NCBI RefSeq assembly: GCF_002954325.1
Contig: NZ_MQVX01000001.1
Span: 935,546 to 999,545 of the forward strand
DNA length: 64,000 nucleotides
Direction: 5' to 3'
Origin: Aureicoccus marinus
GTDB lineage: Bacteria; Bacteroidota; Bacteroidia; Flavobacteriales; Flavobacteriaceae
Shown here: one piece after another, positions 1 through 8,566 of the stretch
Layout: every line of letters starts with the position of its first letter
Numbering within the stretch: position 1 is the first letter of the stretch
The notes under the pieces: generated by a model
What the model saw: only the letters and a program-made list of their open reading frames with translations
Database searches by the model: none
Told to the model about the DNA's origin: nothing
Position numbers and translations under genes: made by a program

Positions 1-2
1 AT

Positions 3-950
3 TACAGTCAGATCGACGCAAAAAAGTTTTACATCACCTCCCGTTGGGAAGAAAGAGGTTATCAGGAAGAGTTCGGGGATCGGATCATCGAGGATTTGGG
101 AACCCAACTCTTGGTTAATCCCGTATTGGATTACCACAACTACAGCTGGAGTGCAGGATATCAGTTTAAACCTGACAATGACCGCGAATTCCGATTGAAC
201 TTTACATGTGCACAAAGAGCCCCCAACCCCAGTGAATTGTTTAGCGATGGTCTGCACCACTCTGCTGCTCGAATAGAATTGGGGGACCTGAGAATTCAAA
301 GTGAACAATCCAAAAAGCTAACGGCGAGTTGGCAACAGTCTTCAAGTTCTTGGAGTTGGATCATTGAACCTTATATAAACTATGTAAATGATTTTATACT
401 ACTCGAACCTACTGGTGTAGAATTTACTATTAGAGGAGCATTCCCCGTTTGGAGCTACCGTCAAACCGATGCCCTCTTGGCCGGTCTGGATCTGCAAATT
501 GAAAAACAATGGCATCCTCATTGGACGTCAATTCACCAATTCAGCTACCTCTATGGACAAGATCAGAGCCAAGATATTCCTTTGATCAATATGCCTCCAA
601 TCAATACCAATCACCGCTTGCAATTCGATCTTCCACAATGGCATTCTTTCAAGTTCGAAGTGCAAGGGGAATACGTATTCCAGCAAACAAGAACACCTGC
701 CAATATTGAGGTGTTGTCACCGAATATACAATCCAATGTACTACTCAGGATCAATGATGCTCCTGACGCTTATGTCTTGTTGAGTGCGCAGGCCAGTTGG
801 CAGTGGCCCTTGGCAAAGGGCAGTGTTCAATTGAGTTTGGCCGGAACAAACTTGTTAAATACCCAATTCAGAAATTACCTGAATCGTCAGCGATTCTTTG
901 CGGACGATTTGGGCCGAAATATTCAATTACAATTAAAATTCAATTATTAA
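3..950 (+). CDS. TonB-dependent outer-membrane receptor, C-terminal part
   Basis: The reading frame is open from the left edge, so the gene starts outside the window. The visible 315 residues are amphipathic beta-strand sequence typical of the barrel of TonB-dependent receptors, ending in an aromatic terminal strand (LQLKFNY) as expected for BAM-inserted proteins. Such receptors import scarce ligands across the outer membrane using TonB energy. A segment reading SELFSDGLHHSAARIELGD resembles a loop of ZnuD-like metal or heme receptors, but the ligand cannot be assigned from this part. A lipoprotein gene follows after 10 bases and is probably co-transcribed, so it may be an accessory binding protein. 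Confidence 0.88.
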   Translation, partial: YSQIDAKKFYITSRWEERGYQEEFGDRIIEDLGTQLLVNPVLDYHNYSWSAGYQFKPDNDREFRLNFTCAQRAPNPSELFSDGLHHSAARIELGDLRIQSEQSKKLTASWQQSSSSWSWIIEPYINYVNDFILLEPTGVEFTIRGAFPVWSYRQTDALLAGLDLQIEKQWHPHWTSIHQFSYLYGQDQSQDIPLINMPPINTNHRLQFDLPQWHSFKFEVQGEYVFQQTRTPANIEVLSPNIQSNVLLRINDAPDAYVLLSAQASWQWPLAKGSVQLSLAGTNLLNTQFRNYLNRQRFFADDLGRNIQLQLKFNY

Positions 951-960
951 TTCCTTAACT

Positions 961-1536
961 ATGAAAACCATTTCAAATTCCTTTTCAATGAAAAAAGTGG
1001 GTGTAGCCTTGTCTATGGCGGCTGCTCTTGTTTTTGCTTCTTGTGATAACGATGATACTCCGGATCCAGTAAATGAAGAAGAAGTAATCACTACCCTTAT
1101 TGCAACTCTTACTCCAGCCGGTGGTGGAACAACAGTTACTTTGACCTATACGGATCTTGATGCTGATGGACCAAATCCTCCGGTTGCAGAAGTTTCTGGT
1201 AACCTGATGGGTAACACCACGTACAACGGTGTAATTCAGGTTTTGAATGAAACTGAAACTCCAGCGGAAAACATCACCCTAGAGGTATTGGAAGAAGCAG
1301 ACGAGCACCAGTTCTTTTTTGAGTTCACTGGATCTATTGCGGGAGCAACAGCTACCGATACTGACAGTATGGGAAATCCCCTTGGTGTAACTTTTGACTT
1401 AACAACGAATACCGCAGGAGCTGCTACTTTGAGCATTGTTTTGCGTCACGAGCCAACAAAGCCGAACAACGGTTTGGCTACGGCAGGTGGTGAAACCGAT
1501 ATTCAGGCTGATTTCAACAACATCATCATTCAGTAA
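961..1536 (+). CDS. Putative surface lipoprotein paired with the TonB receptor
   Basis: 191 residues. The N-terminus has Lys residues, a hydrophobic stretch and a lipobox ending FASC, with Cys28 as the predicted lipid site. The next residues are acidic (DNDD), resembling the lipoprotein export signal that sends flavobacterial lipoproteins to the cell surface; surface location is an inference. The rest is Thr/Ala/Asp-rich and predicted to be beta-strand, with no family I recognise. A second Met at residue 10 could be the true start and still leaves a full signal. It sits 10 bases after the receptor gene and before a strong terminator, so the pair looks like the end of one operon. Confidence 0.8.
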   Translation: MKTISNSFSMKKVGVALSMAAALVFASCDNDDTPDPVNEEEVITTLIATLTPAGGGTTVTLTYTDLDADGPNPPVAEVSGNLMGNTTYNGVIQVLNETETPAENITLEVLEEADEHQFFFEFTGSIAGATATDTDSMGNPLGVTFDLTTNTAGAATLSIVLRHEPTKPNNGLATAGGETDIQADFNNIIIQ

Positions 1537-1594
1537 TCTTTTGATTACGAATTAGGTACTACCTAAACCAGAAGTGAGTTCACTTCAAATCAAA

Positions 1595-1624
1595 AAAAAG
1601 AGCTGTCCATCGACAGCTCTTTTT
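1595..1624. terminator. Bidirectional intrinsic terminator
   Basis: A perfect 9-bp stem (AGAGCTGTC / GACAGCTCT, 1599-1607 and 1612-1620) with loop CATC, flanked by an A run on the left and a T run on the right. It lies between two convergent genes and can end both transcripts. Confidence 0.9.
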
Positions 1625-1642
1625 ATTTGGTGAATATTTTAA

Positions 1643-1945
1643 CTAGACTTCTACAGTCTTTTTGTCTTTCCCTTTATCGCTAACCACGAAGGTGTAGATC
1701 CACATCAAGGTGAAGGTTGGAATGATATCCATTCCAGGAATCAACTCTTCCACCGTAGCGAAAATACCAGCGGCTTTTCCGGCATTTCCTTTGTACATCT
1801 TGGTCATTAACCAACCTGCGGTGGGTGCCCAGATCACGTCGATTACCTCTCCAACGCCCGGAATGATGTAAGAGATCATGCCTATGCCATCGAACAAAAG
1901 ACTTAAAAGAAGATAATTGATCTTGTTTTTCTTGAACTGTACCAT
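1643..1945 (-). CDS. Small membrane protein of unknown function
   Basis: About 100 residues, starting at the ATG at 1945 (MVQFKKNK); an upstream TTG at 1966 adds 7 residues but is a poor start. After a basic N-terminus come two or three hydrophobic segments (around LLLSLLFDGIGMISYIIPG and FTLMWIYTFVV) and a charged C-tail rich in Lys. Repeated PGVGEVIDV and PGMDIIPTF turns suggest a re-entrant or two-pass membrane protein. I recognise no named family. It is a single-gene unit ending at a strong bidirectional terminator. Confidence 0.7.
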   Translation of the reverse strand: MVQFKKNKINYLLLSLLFDGIGMISYIIPGVGEVIDVIWAPTAGWLMTKMYKGNAGKAAGIFATVEELIPGMDIIPTFTLMWIYTFVVSDKGKDKKTVEV

Positions 1946-2005
1946 AAAGGAAAAGTAGAAAAACAATTCGACATTTAAAAAAAACGCCTTTTATTTTTGG
2001 GTAGC

Positions 2006-2541
2006 CTACTCTTCTGTGCGCACCAGATCCGCAAACAATTCCTTGATCTTTTTCACTTTTGGATCAATGAGGATTTGGCAATAAGGTTGCTCCGGATTTC
2101 GGTTGTAATAATCCCAGTGGTCGGACTCGGCTTCATAAAACTCTGAGGCTTCGCTGATAGCCGTAACAATGGGTTGGCCAAAAACCTGATGACTCTCTAA
2201 AGCAGCGATGACCAACTCGGCACTCTCTTTTGTTCGGGATTGGTGTAAAAGATTTCGCTTCTGTATTGGGTACCCACATCGTTTCCTTGTCGATTCAGCG
2301 TTGTTGGGTCGTGGGTCATAAAAAACACCTCCAACAGCTGCTGATAGCTAATCACTGTGGGATCAAACTCAATCTTAATTCCCTCAGCATGCCCGGTGAT
2401 TCCTCGGCAAACCTCGCGGTAGGCCGGATTTTTGATATGCCCCCCGGTATAACCGGAAACCACTGATTGAACTCCTTTTAACCGCTGAAACACCGCTTCG
2501 GTGCACCAAAAACAACCGTTGGCTAAGATGGCAATTTCCAT
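2006..2541 (-). pseudogene. msrA: Peptide methionine (S)-S-oxide reductase MsrA, frameshifted
   Basis: MsrA reduces methionine-S-sulfoxide in oxidised proteins. The first part (start 2541) carries the GCFWC active site with catalytic Cys10, the SGYTGG motif and GHAEGI. The frame then breaks near 2228-2231, and the C-terminal part resumes in another frame to a stop at 2006, containing the expected NRNPEQPYC motif. Adding one base to the four-T run at 2228-2231 restores one continuous protein of about 178 residues with good family sequence on both sides. This is either a recent one-base deletion or, more likely, a sequencing error. If real, the truncated product would lack the resolving region. 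Confidence 0.9.
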
Positions 2542-2563
2542 AGTTCGATTTTAATCAAGATTA

Positions 2564-2571
2564 CAAAATTA
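2564..2571 (-). promoter_or_regulatory. Candidate -7 element of msrA
   Basis: TAATTTTG on the minus strand matches the Bacteroidota -7 consensus TAnnTTTG, 22 bases before the msrA start. No TTG lies at the expected -33 spacing, so support is partial. Confidence 0.4.
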
Positions 2572-2634
2572 AGAATCAATTTTTCTGCTAGCTATAGTCT
2601 GAACATCTTGATTTTCCTTACTTTCACAAGGCAT

Positions 2635-3295
2635 ATGATAGAGGCAAAAAATTTACAGAAATCCTTTGGCGAAGTTCAGGTTCTAAAGGGTGTTAGTCTG
2701 AGTGTAAAGCAAGGAGAAATCGTTTCCATTGTTGGAAGTTCAGGCGCAGGAAAAACAACCCTTTTACAGCTCTTGGGGACCTTAGACCGTCCGAGTAACC
2801 CAAAGGAATGTGAATTGCTGATCAACAATAAGAAAGTAGTTGGTCTTTCTGATAAAGCCCTTGCCCGAGTGCGAAATGAGGACATTGGATTTATATTTCA
2901 ATTCCATCAACTACTCCCCGAGTTTACCGCCTTAGAAAATGCGTGCATTCCTGCATTTATTAAAGGGACAGACAAGAAGCAGGCCGAAGAGAAGGCGAAA
3001 GAACTTTTGGATTATTTAGGTCTGAGTCACCGTTTGACTCATAAACAGTGCCCTTTCCGGAGGTGAGCAACAACGGGTAGCTGTGGCGAGAGCCTTGATT
3101 AATAGTCCCTCGGTAATTCTGGCGGATGAACCTTCCGGAAATTTAGATTCTGCAAGTGCTGAGCGTTTGCATAAACTCTTTTTCGACCTCCGAGATAAAT
3201 GGGGTCATACCCTTGTTTTGGTGACGCACAATCCAGAATTGGCCGATATGGCGGACCGAAAACTCACGCTGGTCGACGGAACATTTGCTTCATAA
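2635..3295 (+). pseudogene. ABC transporter ATP-binding protein, LolD-like, frameshifted
   Basis: An ATPase subunit of the LolD/MacB type, which powers lipoprotein release or export from the inner membrane. From ATG 2635 there is the Walker A GSSGAGKTT and the Q-loop (IFQFHQLLPEFT). The frame then fails near 3046. The next frame supplies the signature (LSGGEQQR), Walker B ([12 protein letters not shown]) and H-loop (LVTHN) up to the stop at 3295. Two extra C bases after AAA at 3043-3045 would give HKPSALSGG, the usual family sequence; removing one base would also restore the frame. All parts are conserved, so the break is either very recent or an error. No permease gene is adjacent. Confidence 0.88.
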
Positions 3296-3298
3296 TCC

Positions 3299-4084
3299 AT
3301 GAAAAAAGCGGAGTTGAAGGCTTTTTTGGATGAGAAGGCAGCGGAGTACGAGCACCCTATTTTTTTAGAGGCCGATCCCATTCAACTGCCGCATGAATTC
3401 AGTCAAAAAGAGGATATTGAAATTGCCGGTTTCTTAATCGCTCTTATCGCTTGGGGAAATCGCAAGAGCATACTTAGGAGCGGTCGCTTGCTGTTGGATC
3501 TCTTGGATAATAGTCCCAGTGACTTCGTACTAAATCACCGAGAGGTAGACCTTCTTCCTCTAGAGAATTTCGTTCACCGTACCTTTCAAGGAAAGGATTT
3601 ACCCTTTATGATTCAGGTATTGAAAGAACTCTACACCAGTGGTGGAGGTTTAGAAGGGTTCTTCTCCAAAGAACGAGGCCTGCAGACCAAAGACGCTATT
3701 ACCTCTCCCCTGCAGATCCGTATTAGTGAATTAAAGTCTTACTTTTTTAGCTGGCCGCATCAGGCCAGGACAAGAAAACACCTCGCCGATCCGGTGGCGG
3801 GATCTGCAGCTAAACGCATCAATATGTACCTGCGGTGGATGGTTCGACCTGCTGACAAAGGCGTTGACTTCGGCTTGTGGCCCCATATACATCCCAAGGA
3901 ACTCTCCTGCCCGCTTGATGTTCATACCGCTAACATTGCGCGAAAACTCAAGATTTTAAAAAGAAAGCAAAACGATGCCAAAGCGGTTGCAGAATTGGAC
4001 CGGGCGCTTCGACGATTTGATCCGGAAGATCCTGTTAAATATGATTTTGCTCTTTTTGGTCTGGGTGCCTATGAGCAGTTTTAG
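3299..4084 (+). CDS. TIGR02757 (DUF2400) family protein
   Basis: 261 residues, full length for the family. Diagnostic sections include FLIALIAWGNRKSILRSG near the N-terminus, the central RRFDP-type end and the conserved MYLRWMVR with a following HIHPKELSCPLDVHTANI. This family is widespread in Bacteroidota; its biochemical role is unknown to me, although the DVHT region resembles helix-hairpin-helix DNA glycosylase folds. It starts 3 bases after the lolD-like gene, so the two are probably co-transcribed. Its stop codon overlaps the stop of the convergent oxidoreductase gene by 4 bases. Confidence 0.88.
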   Translation: MKKAELKAFLDEKAAEYEHPIFLEADPIQLPHEFSQKEDIEIAGFLIALIAWGNRKSILRSGRLLLDLLDNSPSDFVLNHREVDLLPLENFVHRTFQGKDLPFMIQVLKELYTSGGGLEGFFSKERGLQTKDAITSPLQIRISELKSYFFSWPHQARTRKHLADPVAGSAAKRINMYLRWMVRPADKGVDFGLWPHIHPKELSCPLDVHTANIARKLKILKRKQNDAKAVAELDRALRRFDPEDPVKYDFALFGLGAYEQF

Positions 4085-5211
4085 AACAGCGGGCTGCGGC
4101 CGTAATCAGGTGCAATATTTAATTTGATTTTCTTTCCTCCTTCTCTGATTGACCGATAAATAGCTTCAATAATCAAGAGATCTCGGTGTCCCATTTCACC
4201 GGGGGCTCGGTTGGGTTGTTGCCCTTGGATGTGCAATGCAAAATCATCCATCTGCAATTTTTGCTGGGACTCTTGCTTAAAATCCAGCGGACCATCTGAG
4301 GTTTTACCTGATAAAGGAATGTAGGTTGACGCTGGTGAGAGCTCTACCCATCCCTTTTCGTACTCCGCTCTCAGGTGATTCGAACGGTAATTGTGGGAAG
4401 TCATCATTTGTCCTAGCGCTCCATTGGCCCATTCAAATTGAGCCGTTATGGTCTCATCTGTTTCTTTGAAATACTCAGGGCGCGTGCTGTATTCCTGGGC
4501 ACTAACCGAAGTTGGATTACTCCCTGCGGCATAGATGAGGGCTTGAAAAGCATAAACCCCCATATTCATTAGGGCTCCCCCACCGGACAAGCTCTTGTTT
4601 AACCTCCATTGATTGGGGTTGCCCCTAGAGACGTAGGCAGCGGTTGAAGAAATATATCGCGCTTGCCCGTATTTCTTCTGCTTCACCAATCTTTTTAGCT
4701 CCATGGTATAGGGTTCAGAATGCAGGCGATAACCCATCCCCAGCTTCACTCCTGCTTTTTTGCAGGCGTCTATGATAGAGACGCATTCTTCAGAACTCAA
4801 ACCCATCGGTTTTTCACAAATCACATGCTTCCTGGCTCGGGCCGCTCGAATGCTAAACTCAGCATGCATGGAATTCGGCAATACGATATACACAATATCC
4901 ACCTCCGGATTTTGAGCAATCTGATGAAAATTCTCGTAATCATAGACCGAATTTGGATTGAGCTTGTATTGCCGGGTCCACCTCTTCGCCTTTTCCGGAC
5001 TGCCGGTAACCACAGCGGCCAAATGACAATGCTGGGTTTCTTCTAAGGCGGGCGCCAATTGATACGTACTGTAACTGCCCAAGCCAACCAGGGCCACACC
5101 TAAGGATTCTTTGGACCTTGTCTTCGGGCTACAACTTGCACTTAATGGACTCAAGAGCGCAAGGCCACCCGTACCCAAACTAATCTGTCTTGAAAATTTT
5201 CTTCGGTTCAT
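4081..5211 (-). CDS. Gfo/Idh/MocA-family oxidoreductase with Tat lipoprotein signal
   Basis: 376 residues. The N-terminus has a twin-arginine motif (RRKFSR) followed by a hydrophobic stretch and a lipobox-like LSASC, so the folded enzyme is probably exported by Tat and lipid-anchored. The Rossmann NAD(P)-binding motif is GLGSYSTYQLAPAL; the family EKP motif (CEKPMG) supplies the catalytic Lys, and the C-terminal half carries the Gfo/Idh substrate domain with GGGALMNMGVYAFQAL. Family members oxidise or reduce sugars and their derivatives; the substrate is unknown. The Tat-exported form is typical of proteins bound to a tight cofactor in the periplasm. Confidence 0.9.
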   Translation of the reverse strand: MNRRKFSRQISLGTGGLALLSPLSASCSPKTRSKESLGVALVGLGSYSTYQLAPALEETQHCHLAAVVTGSPEKAKRWTRQYKLNPNSVYDYENFHQIAQNPEVDIVYIVLPNSMHAEFSIRAARARKHVICEKPMGLSSEECVSIIDACKKAGVKLGMGYRLHSEPYTMELKRLVKQKKYGQARYISSTAAYVSRGNPNQWRLNKSLSGGGALMNMGVYAFQALIYAAGSNPTSVSAQEYSTRPEYFKETDETITAQFEWANGALGQMMTSHNYRSNHLRAEYEKGWVELSPASTYIPLSGKTSDGPLDFKQESQQKLQMDDFALHIQGQQPNRAPGEMGHRDLLIIEAIYRSIREGGKKIKLNIAPDYGRSPLF

Positions 5212-5325
5212 TCCTTTAAGGTACTCGAATCCGTTGATATATCATTATGGCAGTGAAAGTACAGTCCAATGTACCCTTTTGAATTCCTTATCTTAGAAGT
5301 CAATTCAGATCAAACCACTCCGATA

Positions 5326-6816
5326 ATGAAGAGATTTATGCTCCTTAGCTGTTTGTTTTCTTTCGCCTTAAGTCAGGCCCAACACCAGCGCAAGCTCCCA
5401 ATCGATACGACGGTAACTTCCACTCACTCGGTAACCGTTAAAGGACAAAAATTTAGTTATACCGCCGAAACAGGAACCCAACCCGTCTGGGATAAAATGG
5501 GCGAACCCGTAGCTTCTCTTCACTACACCTATTACACGCGTAACGGAATACAGAATCGGGAAAAGCGCCCTTTGCTCATTTCTTTTAACGGTGGACCCGG
5601 TTCGGCTTCGGTCTGGATGCATTTGGCCTACACAGGACCACGTATTCTCAAAATCGATGACGAGGGATATCCCGTGCAGCCTTATGGCTTTAAAGAAAAC
5701 CCCTATTCGGTGCTGGATGTTTCGGATATTGTTTTTGTCAATCCAGCCAACACCGGGTATTCCAGAACTATTCCGGAAACAGGGAAAGAGGTGGACCGGG
5801 ATTTCTTCTTTGGCATCAATGCCGACGTCTCTTACCTGGCAGAATGGCTCAACACCTTTGTCACACGCCATAACCGTTGGAATTCTCCTAAATACATCAT
5901 TGGCGAAAGTTATGGGGGTACCCGTGTTATGGGACTCTCTTTGGCACTTCAAAATCAGCAGTGGATGTACCTGAATGGTGTCATTATGGTGAGTCCAGCC
6001 GATTATAAGGTCATTCGCGTAGGAGGCCCGGTATCCAGTGCTTTAAATCTCCCCTACTTTGCCGCTGCTGCTTGGCATCATAAACGTTTGGCCGCGCCTC
6101 TTCAAAGCAAAGAATTGGAAGAGATGTTGCCTGAAGTAGAGGATTATGCAGTGAACAAGCTCATCCCTGCACTGGCGAAAGGAGGGTTTCTTTCTGCAAC
6201 CGAAAAAAGAAATGTGGCCGAAAAGATGGCTTACTATTCTGGTTTACAGGTACAGGACATCCTGGATCAAAACCTGGACCTAACGACTCGATTTTTCTGG
6301 AAGCATTTACTAAAGGATGCCGGCGGCTATACTGTTGGACGTTTGGACAGTCGTTATACGGGTTTTGATCGGCAAGTGTTTGGCGATAGTCCCGATTACA
6401 ATTCAGAGATCACCAGCTGGCTTCACAGTTTCACTCCCGCCATCAATGCTTATTTGCAAAATGAACTGGGATTCAAAACCGATATCAAATACAATATGTT
6501 TGGTCCGGTCCGTCCCTGGAATAACGAGAACGACAATGTTCGAGATAACCTCCGACAAGCCATGGCGCAGAACCCCTACCTGAACGTTCTGATTCAGTCC
6601 GGGTATTACGACGGAGCAACAACCTACTTTAATGCCAAATACACCATGTGGCAAGTGGATCCTAGTGGGCGGATGAAGGATCGGTTTGAATTCAAGGGGT
6701 ACCGTTCCGGACACATGATGTACTTGCGCAGACCCGATTTGGAAGCAGCCAACGAAGATCTGAGGCAGTTCATCCTTAGAACAAGTAATACCGGGAAGAG
6801 TGCGAAGTACGAATAG
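5326..6816 (+). CDS. Secreted S10-family serine carboxypeptidase-like peptidase
   Basis: 496 residues from ATG 5326; this start gives a clean signal peptide (MKRFMLLSCLFSFALSQAQ), whereas the longer frame from 5269 does not. The S10 signatures are present: FNGGPGSASVWMHLAYTGP for the oxyanion region, the nucleophile Ser195 in GESYGG, the Asp region (QSGYYDGAT) and a late His in YRSGHMMYL. S10 enzymes remove C-terminal residues from peptides; secretion suggests peptide scavenging in the periplasm or outside. The stop overlaps the GTG start of the next gene by 17 bases, implying an operon with the hydrolase and glycosyltransferase that follow. Confidence 0.93.
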   Translation: MKRFMLLSCLFSFALSQAQHQRKLPIDTTVTSTHSVTVKGQKFSYTAETGTQPVWDKMGEPVASLHYTYYTRNGIQNREKRPLLISFNGGPGSASVWMHLAYTGPRILKIDDEGYPVQPYGFKENPYSVLDVSDIVFVNPANTGYSRTIPETGKEVDRDFFFGINADVSYLAEWLNTFVTRHNRWNSPKYIIGESYGGTRVMGLSLALQNQQWMYLNGVIMVSPADYKVIRVGGPVSSALNLPYFAAAAWHHKRLAAPLQSKELEEMLPEVEDYAVNKLIPALAKGGFLSATEKRNVAEKMAYYSGLQVQDILDQNLDLTTRFFWKHLLKDAGGYTVGRLDSRYTGFDRQVFGDSPDYNSEITSWLHSFTPAINAYLQNELGFKTDIKYNMFGPVRPWNNENDNVRDNLRQAMAQNPYLNVLIQSGYYDGATTYFNAKYTMWQVDPSGRMKDRFEFKGYRSGHMMYLRRPDLEAANEDLRQFILRTSNTGKSAKYE

Positions 6817-7516
6817 ATCCGTCTGCTTTATGGCCTTAAGTAGTCTCCTTTTGAGTTTCTGCAGCCCCAAAAAACAAGAGAAAGCCGCTGATTTTTGCCA
6901 ACTACAACGTTATGCAGAAGCAAATACAGCTCTGATACAACGGCCGGTCGATTCCAACCGAATCGTTCTTATGGGGAATTCCATAACAGAAGGTTGGTCC
7001 ACTGCCTCCCCGGGATTCTTTGAGAATAAACATTTGATCAATAGAGGGATCGGAGGGCAAACTGCTGTTCAGATGCTAGGAAGATTTAGGGCTGATGTTA
7101 TCAATCTTAAACCGAGAGCAGTCGTTATTCTTGCCGGTACCAATGACATCGCCGCGAATAATGGCGAGGTTACCTTAGAAGAAGTACGGGATCAAATCCA
7201 ATCCATGGTCGAATTGGCACAAGCCAATAAAATTCAAGCGGTTCTATGTGCTGTTCTTCCAGCCTTCGAATACACGTGGAGTCCAGACAAAGATCCAGCC
7301 ACTCAAATTCCAAGATTGAACTTCCTTTTAAAGGATCTCGCTCAAAATGCTGGCATCCCTTTTGTAGACTACTTTAGCCCAATGGTCAATGGGATAAATG
7401 GTTTAGATCCTCACTTGGCAGCTGATGGAGTGCATCCGACTGCTGAGGGTTATAAACAAATGGAAAATATCCTCTCCCCTGTTCTTGACAAAACTGTACC
7501 CGGGTGGCGGGAATGA
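6800..7516 (+). CDS. SGNH/GDSL-family hydrolase, predicted lipoprotein
   Basis: 238 residues from the GTG at 6800. That start supplies the Arg residues of a signal peptide ahead of the lipobox LLSFC; the ATG at 6830 would leave an uncharged signal. Block I is MGNSITEGW with the nucleophilic Ser, block III is LAGTNDI with the Asn, and the catalytic Asp-His pair is in DGVHPTAEGY. Such enzymes are esterases, acting on acylated sugars, lipids or peptidoglycan acetyl groups; the substrate is not visible. It is translationally overlapped with the peptidase gene before it and the glycosyltransferase after it. Confidence 0.9.
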   Translation: MRSTNRSVCFMALSSLLLSFCSPKKQEKAADFCQLQRYAEANTALIQRPVDSNRIVLMGNSITEGWSTASPGFFENKHLINRGIGGQTAVQMLGRFRADVINLKPRAVVILAGTNDIAANNGEVTLEEVRDQIQSMVELAQANKIQAVLCAVLPAFEYTWSPDKDPATQIPRLNFLLKDLAQNAGIPFVDYFSPMVNGINGLDPHLAADGVHPTAEGYKQMENILSPVLDKTVPGWRE

Positions 7517-8508
7517 TCAGCCTTATTATGCCGTTTAAGAATACGGCTGCTTATTTATCCGACTGTTTGGACTCTATTCTTGAGCAGTCCTATAAAGAAT
7601 GGGAATTGATCATGGTCAATGACCACTCCACAGATGACAGCTATATGATTGCGCAGGCATATGCGAATAAAGAGGAGCGCATTCATCTCCTAGAAAATAA
7701 GGGTGCTGGTATTATAAAGGCTTTACAAAGAGGGTACTCCTTTAGTTCCGGCAGCTTTATAAGTCGTATGGATTCTGATGACCGCATGCATCCAGAGCGC
7801 TTAAATCACATGATAAACGCCTTGAAGGCCAAAGGGCTTGGCCACCTGGCTGTCGGTCAAGTACAGTATTTTTCGACCGATGGAATAAGCGATGGCTATG
7901 CTCGCTATGAAAAATGGCTGAACGCACTAACGCAAAAAGGCTCGAACTACAAGGAGTTGTACAAGGAATGCGTAATCCCTTCGCCCTGTTGGATGGCCTA
8001 CCGAGCAGACTTTGATCGGTGTGGAGGTTTTCAAAAGGAGCGGTATCCGGAGGACTACGACCTGACTTTCCGTTTTTATGCGGGAGACTTAACCCTTATT
8101 CCTTGTGATCAAGTGCTTCATTACTGGAGGGACTACCCTCAGAGAACTTCAAGAAATAGTGTTCACTATGCTCAGAATTTCTTTCTGGATCTTAAACTAC
8201 ACTACTTCTTAAAGCTCCATTACCAGCCAGAACGTCCCTTGGTCATATGGGGAGCTGGCACCAAGGGTAAACACCTGGCTGCTGCCTTTCAGAACGAGGG
8301 CGTGCCTTTTTCTTGGATGTGCGATAACCCCAATAAAATTGGAAAGACGATTTATGGTGTTTCTATGCAAGATTACCAAGAGATTGACCACCTAGAGCAC
8401 CCTCAAATAATTGTCACTGTTGCCAACCCACAAGCTCAGGGAGCCATACTTCAATTCTTTCATCTTCGTCAGATGGAATCCCTGAGGGATTTTTTCTTCT
8501 TTTGTTAG
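7513..8508 (+). CDS. Family 2 glycosyltransferase with C-terminal nucleotide-binding-like domain
   Basis: 331 residues from ATG 7513, whose ATGA overlaps the previous stop. Residues 1-220 are a GT-A fold: SLIMPFKNTAAYL, VNDHSTDDS and the metal-binding SRMDSDDRM (DxD-like), then a CWMAY acceptor-loop region. The last 90 residues begin VIWGAGTKGKHLA, a Gly-rich Rossmann-type motif, and continue with CDNPNKIGKTIYG. This resembles the PglD or sugar-binding Rossmann unit found at the ends of some glycan enzymes. Family enzymes transfer a sugar from a nucleotide-sugar at the cytosolic membrane face. The acceptor is unknown. Confidence 0.9.
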   Translation: MISLIMPFKNTAAYLSDCLDSILEQSYKEWELIMVNDHSTDDSYMIAQAYANKEERIHLLENKGAGIIKALQRGYSFSSGSFISRMDSDDRMHPERLNHMINALKAKGLGHLAVGQVQYFSTDGISDGYARYEKWLNALTQKGSNYKELYKECVIPSPCWMAYRADFDRCGGFQKERYPEDYDLTFRFYAGDLTLIPCDQVLHYWRDYPQRTSRNSVHYAQNFFLDLKLHYFLKLHYQPERPLVIWGAGTKGKHLAAAFQNEGVPFSWMCDNPNKIGKTIYGVSMQDYQEIDHLEHPQIIVTVANPQAQGAILQFFHLRQMESLRDFFFFC

Positions 8509-8542
8509 CATTTTACAGGGGGCTCATACCCTAAAAGCTGTG

Positions 8543-8550
8543 TATATTTG
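8543..8550 (+). promoter_or_regulatory. Candidate -7 element of the BatA-like/dihydroorotase-like operon
   Basis: TATATTTG is an exact TAnnTTTG match 16 bases before the ATG at 8567. No TTG lies at the N17-N23 distance, so only the -7 element is supported. Confidence 0.45.
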
Positions 8551-8566
8551 CTTCAAGCTATTGTGA

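Noticed and set aside
5368-5952. 194-codon open frame antisense to the S10 peptidase gene
   Set aside because: Covers the S10 catalytic region in the opposite direction without its own motifs.
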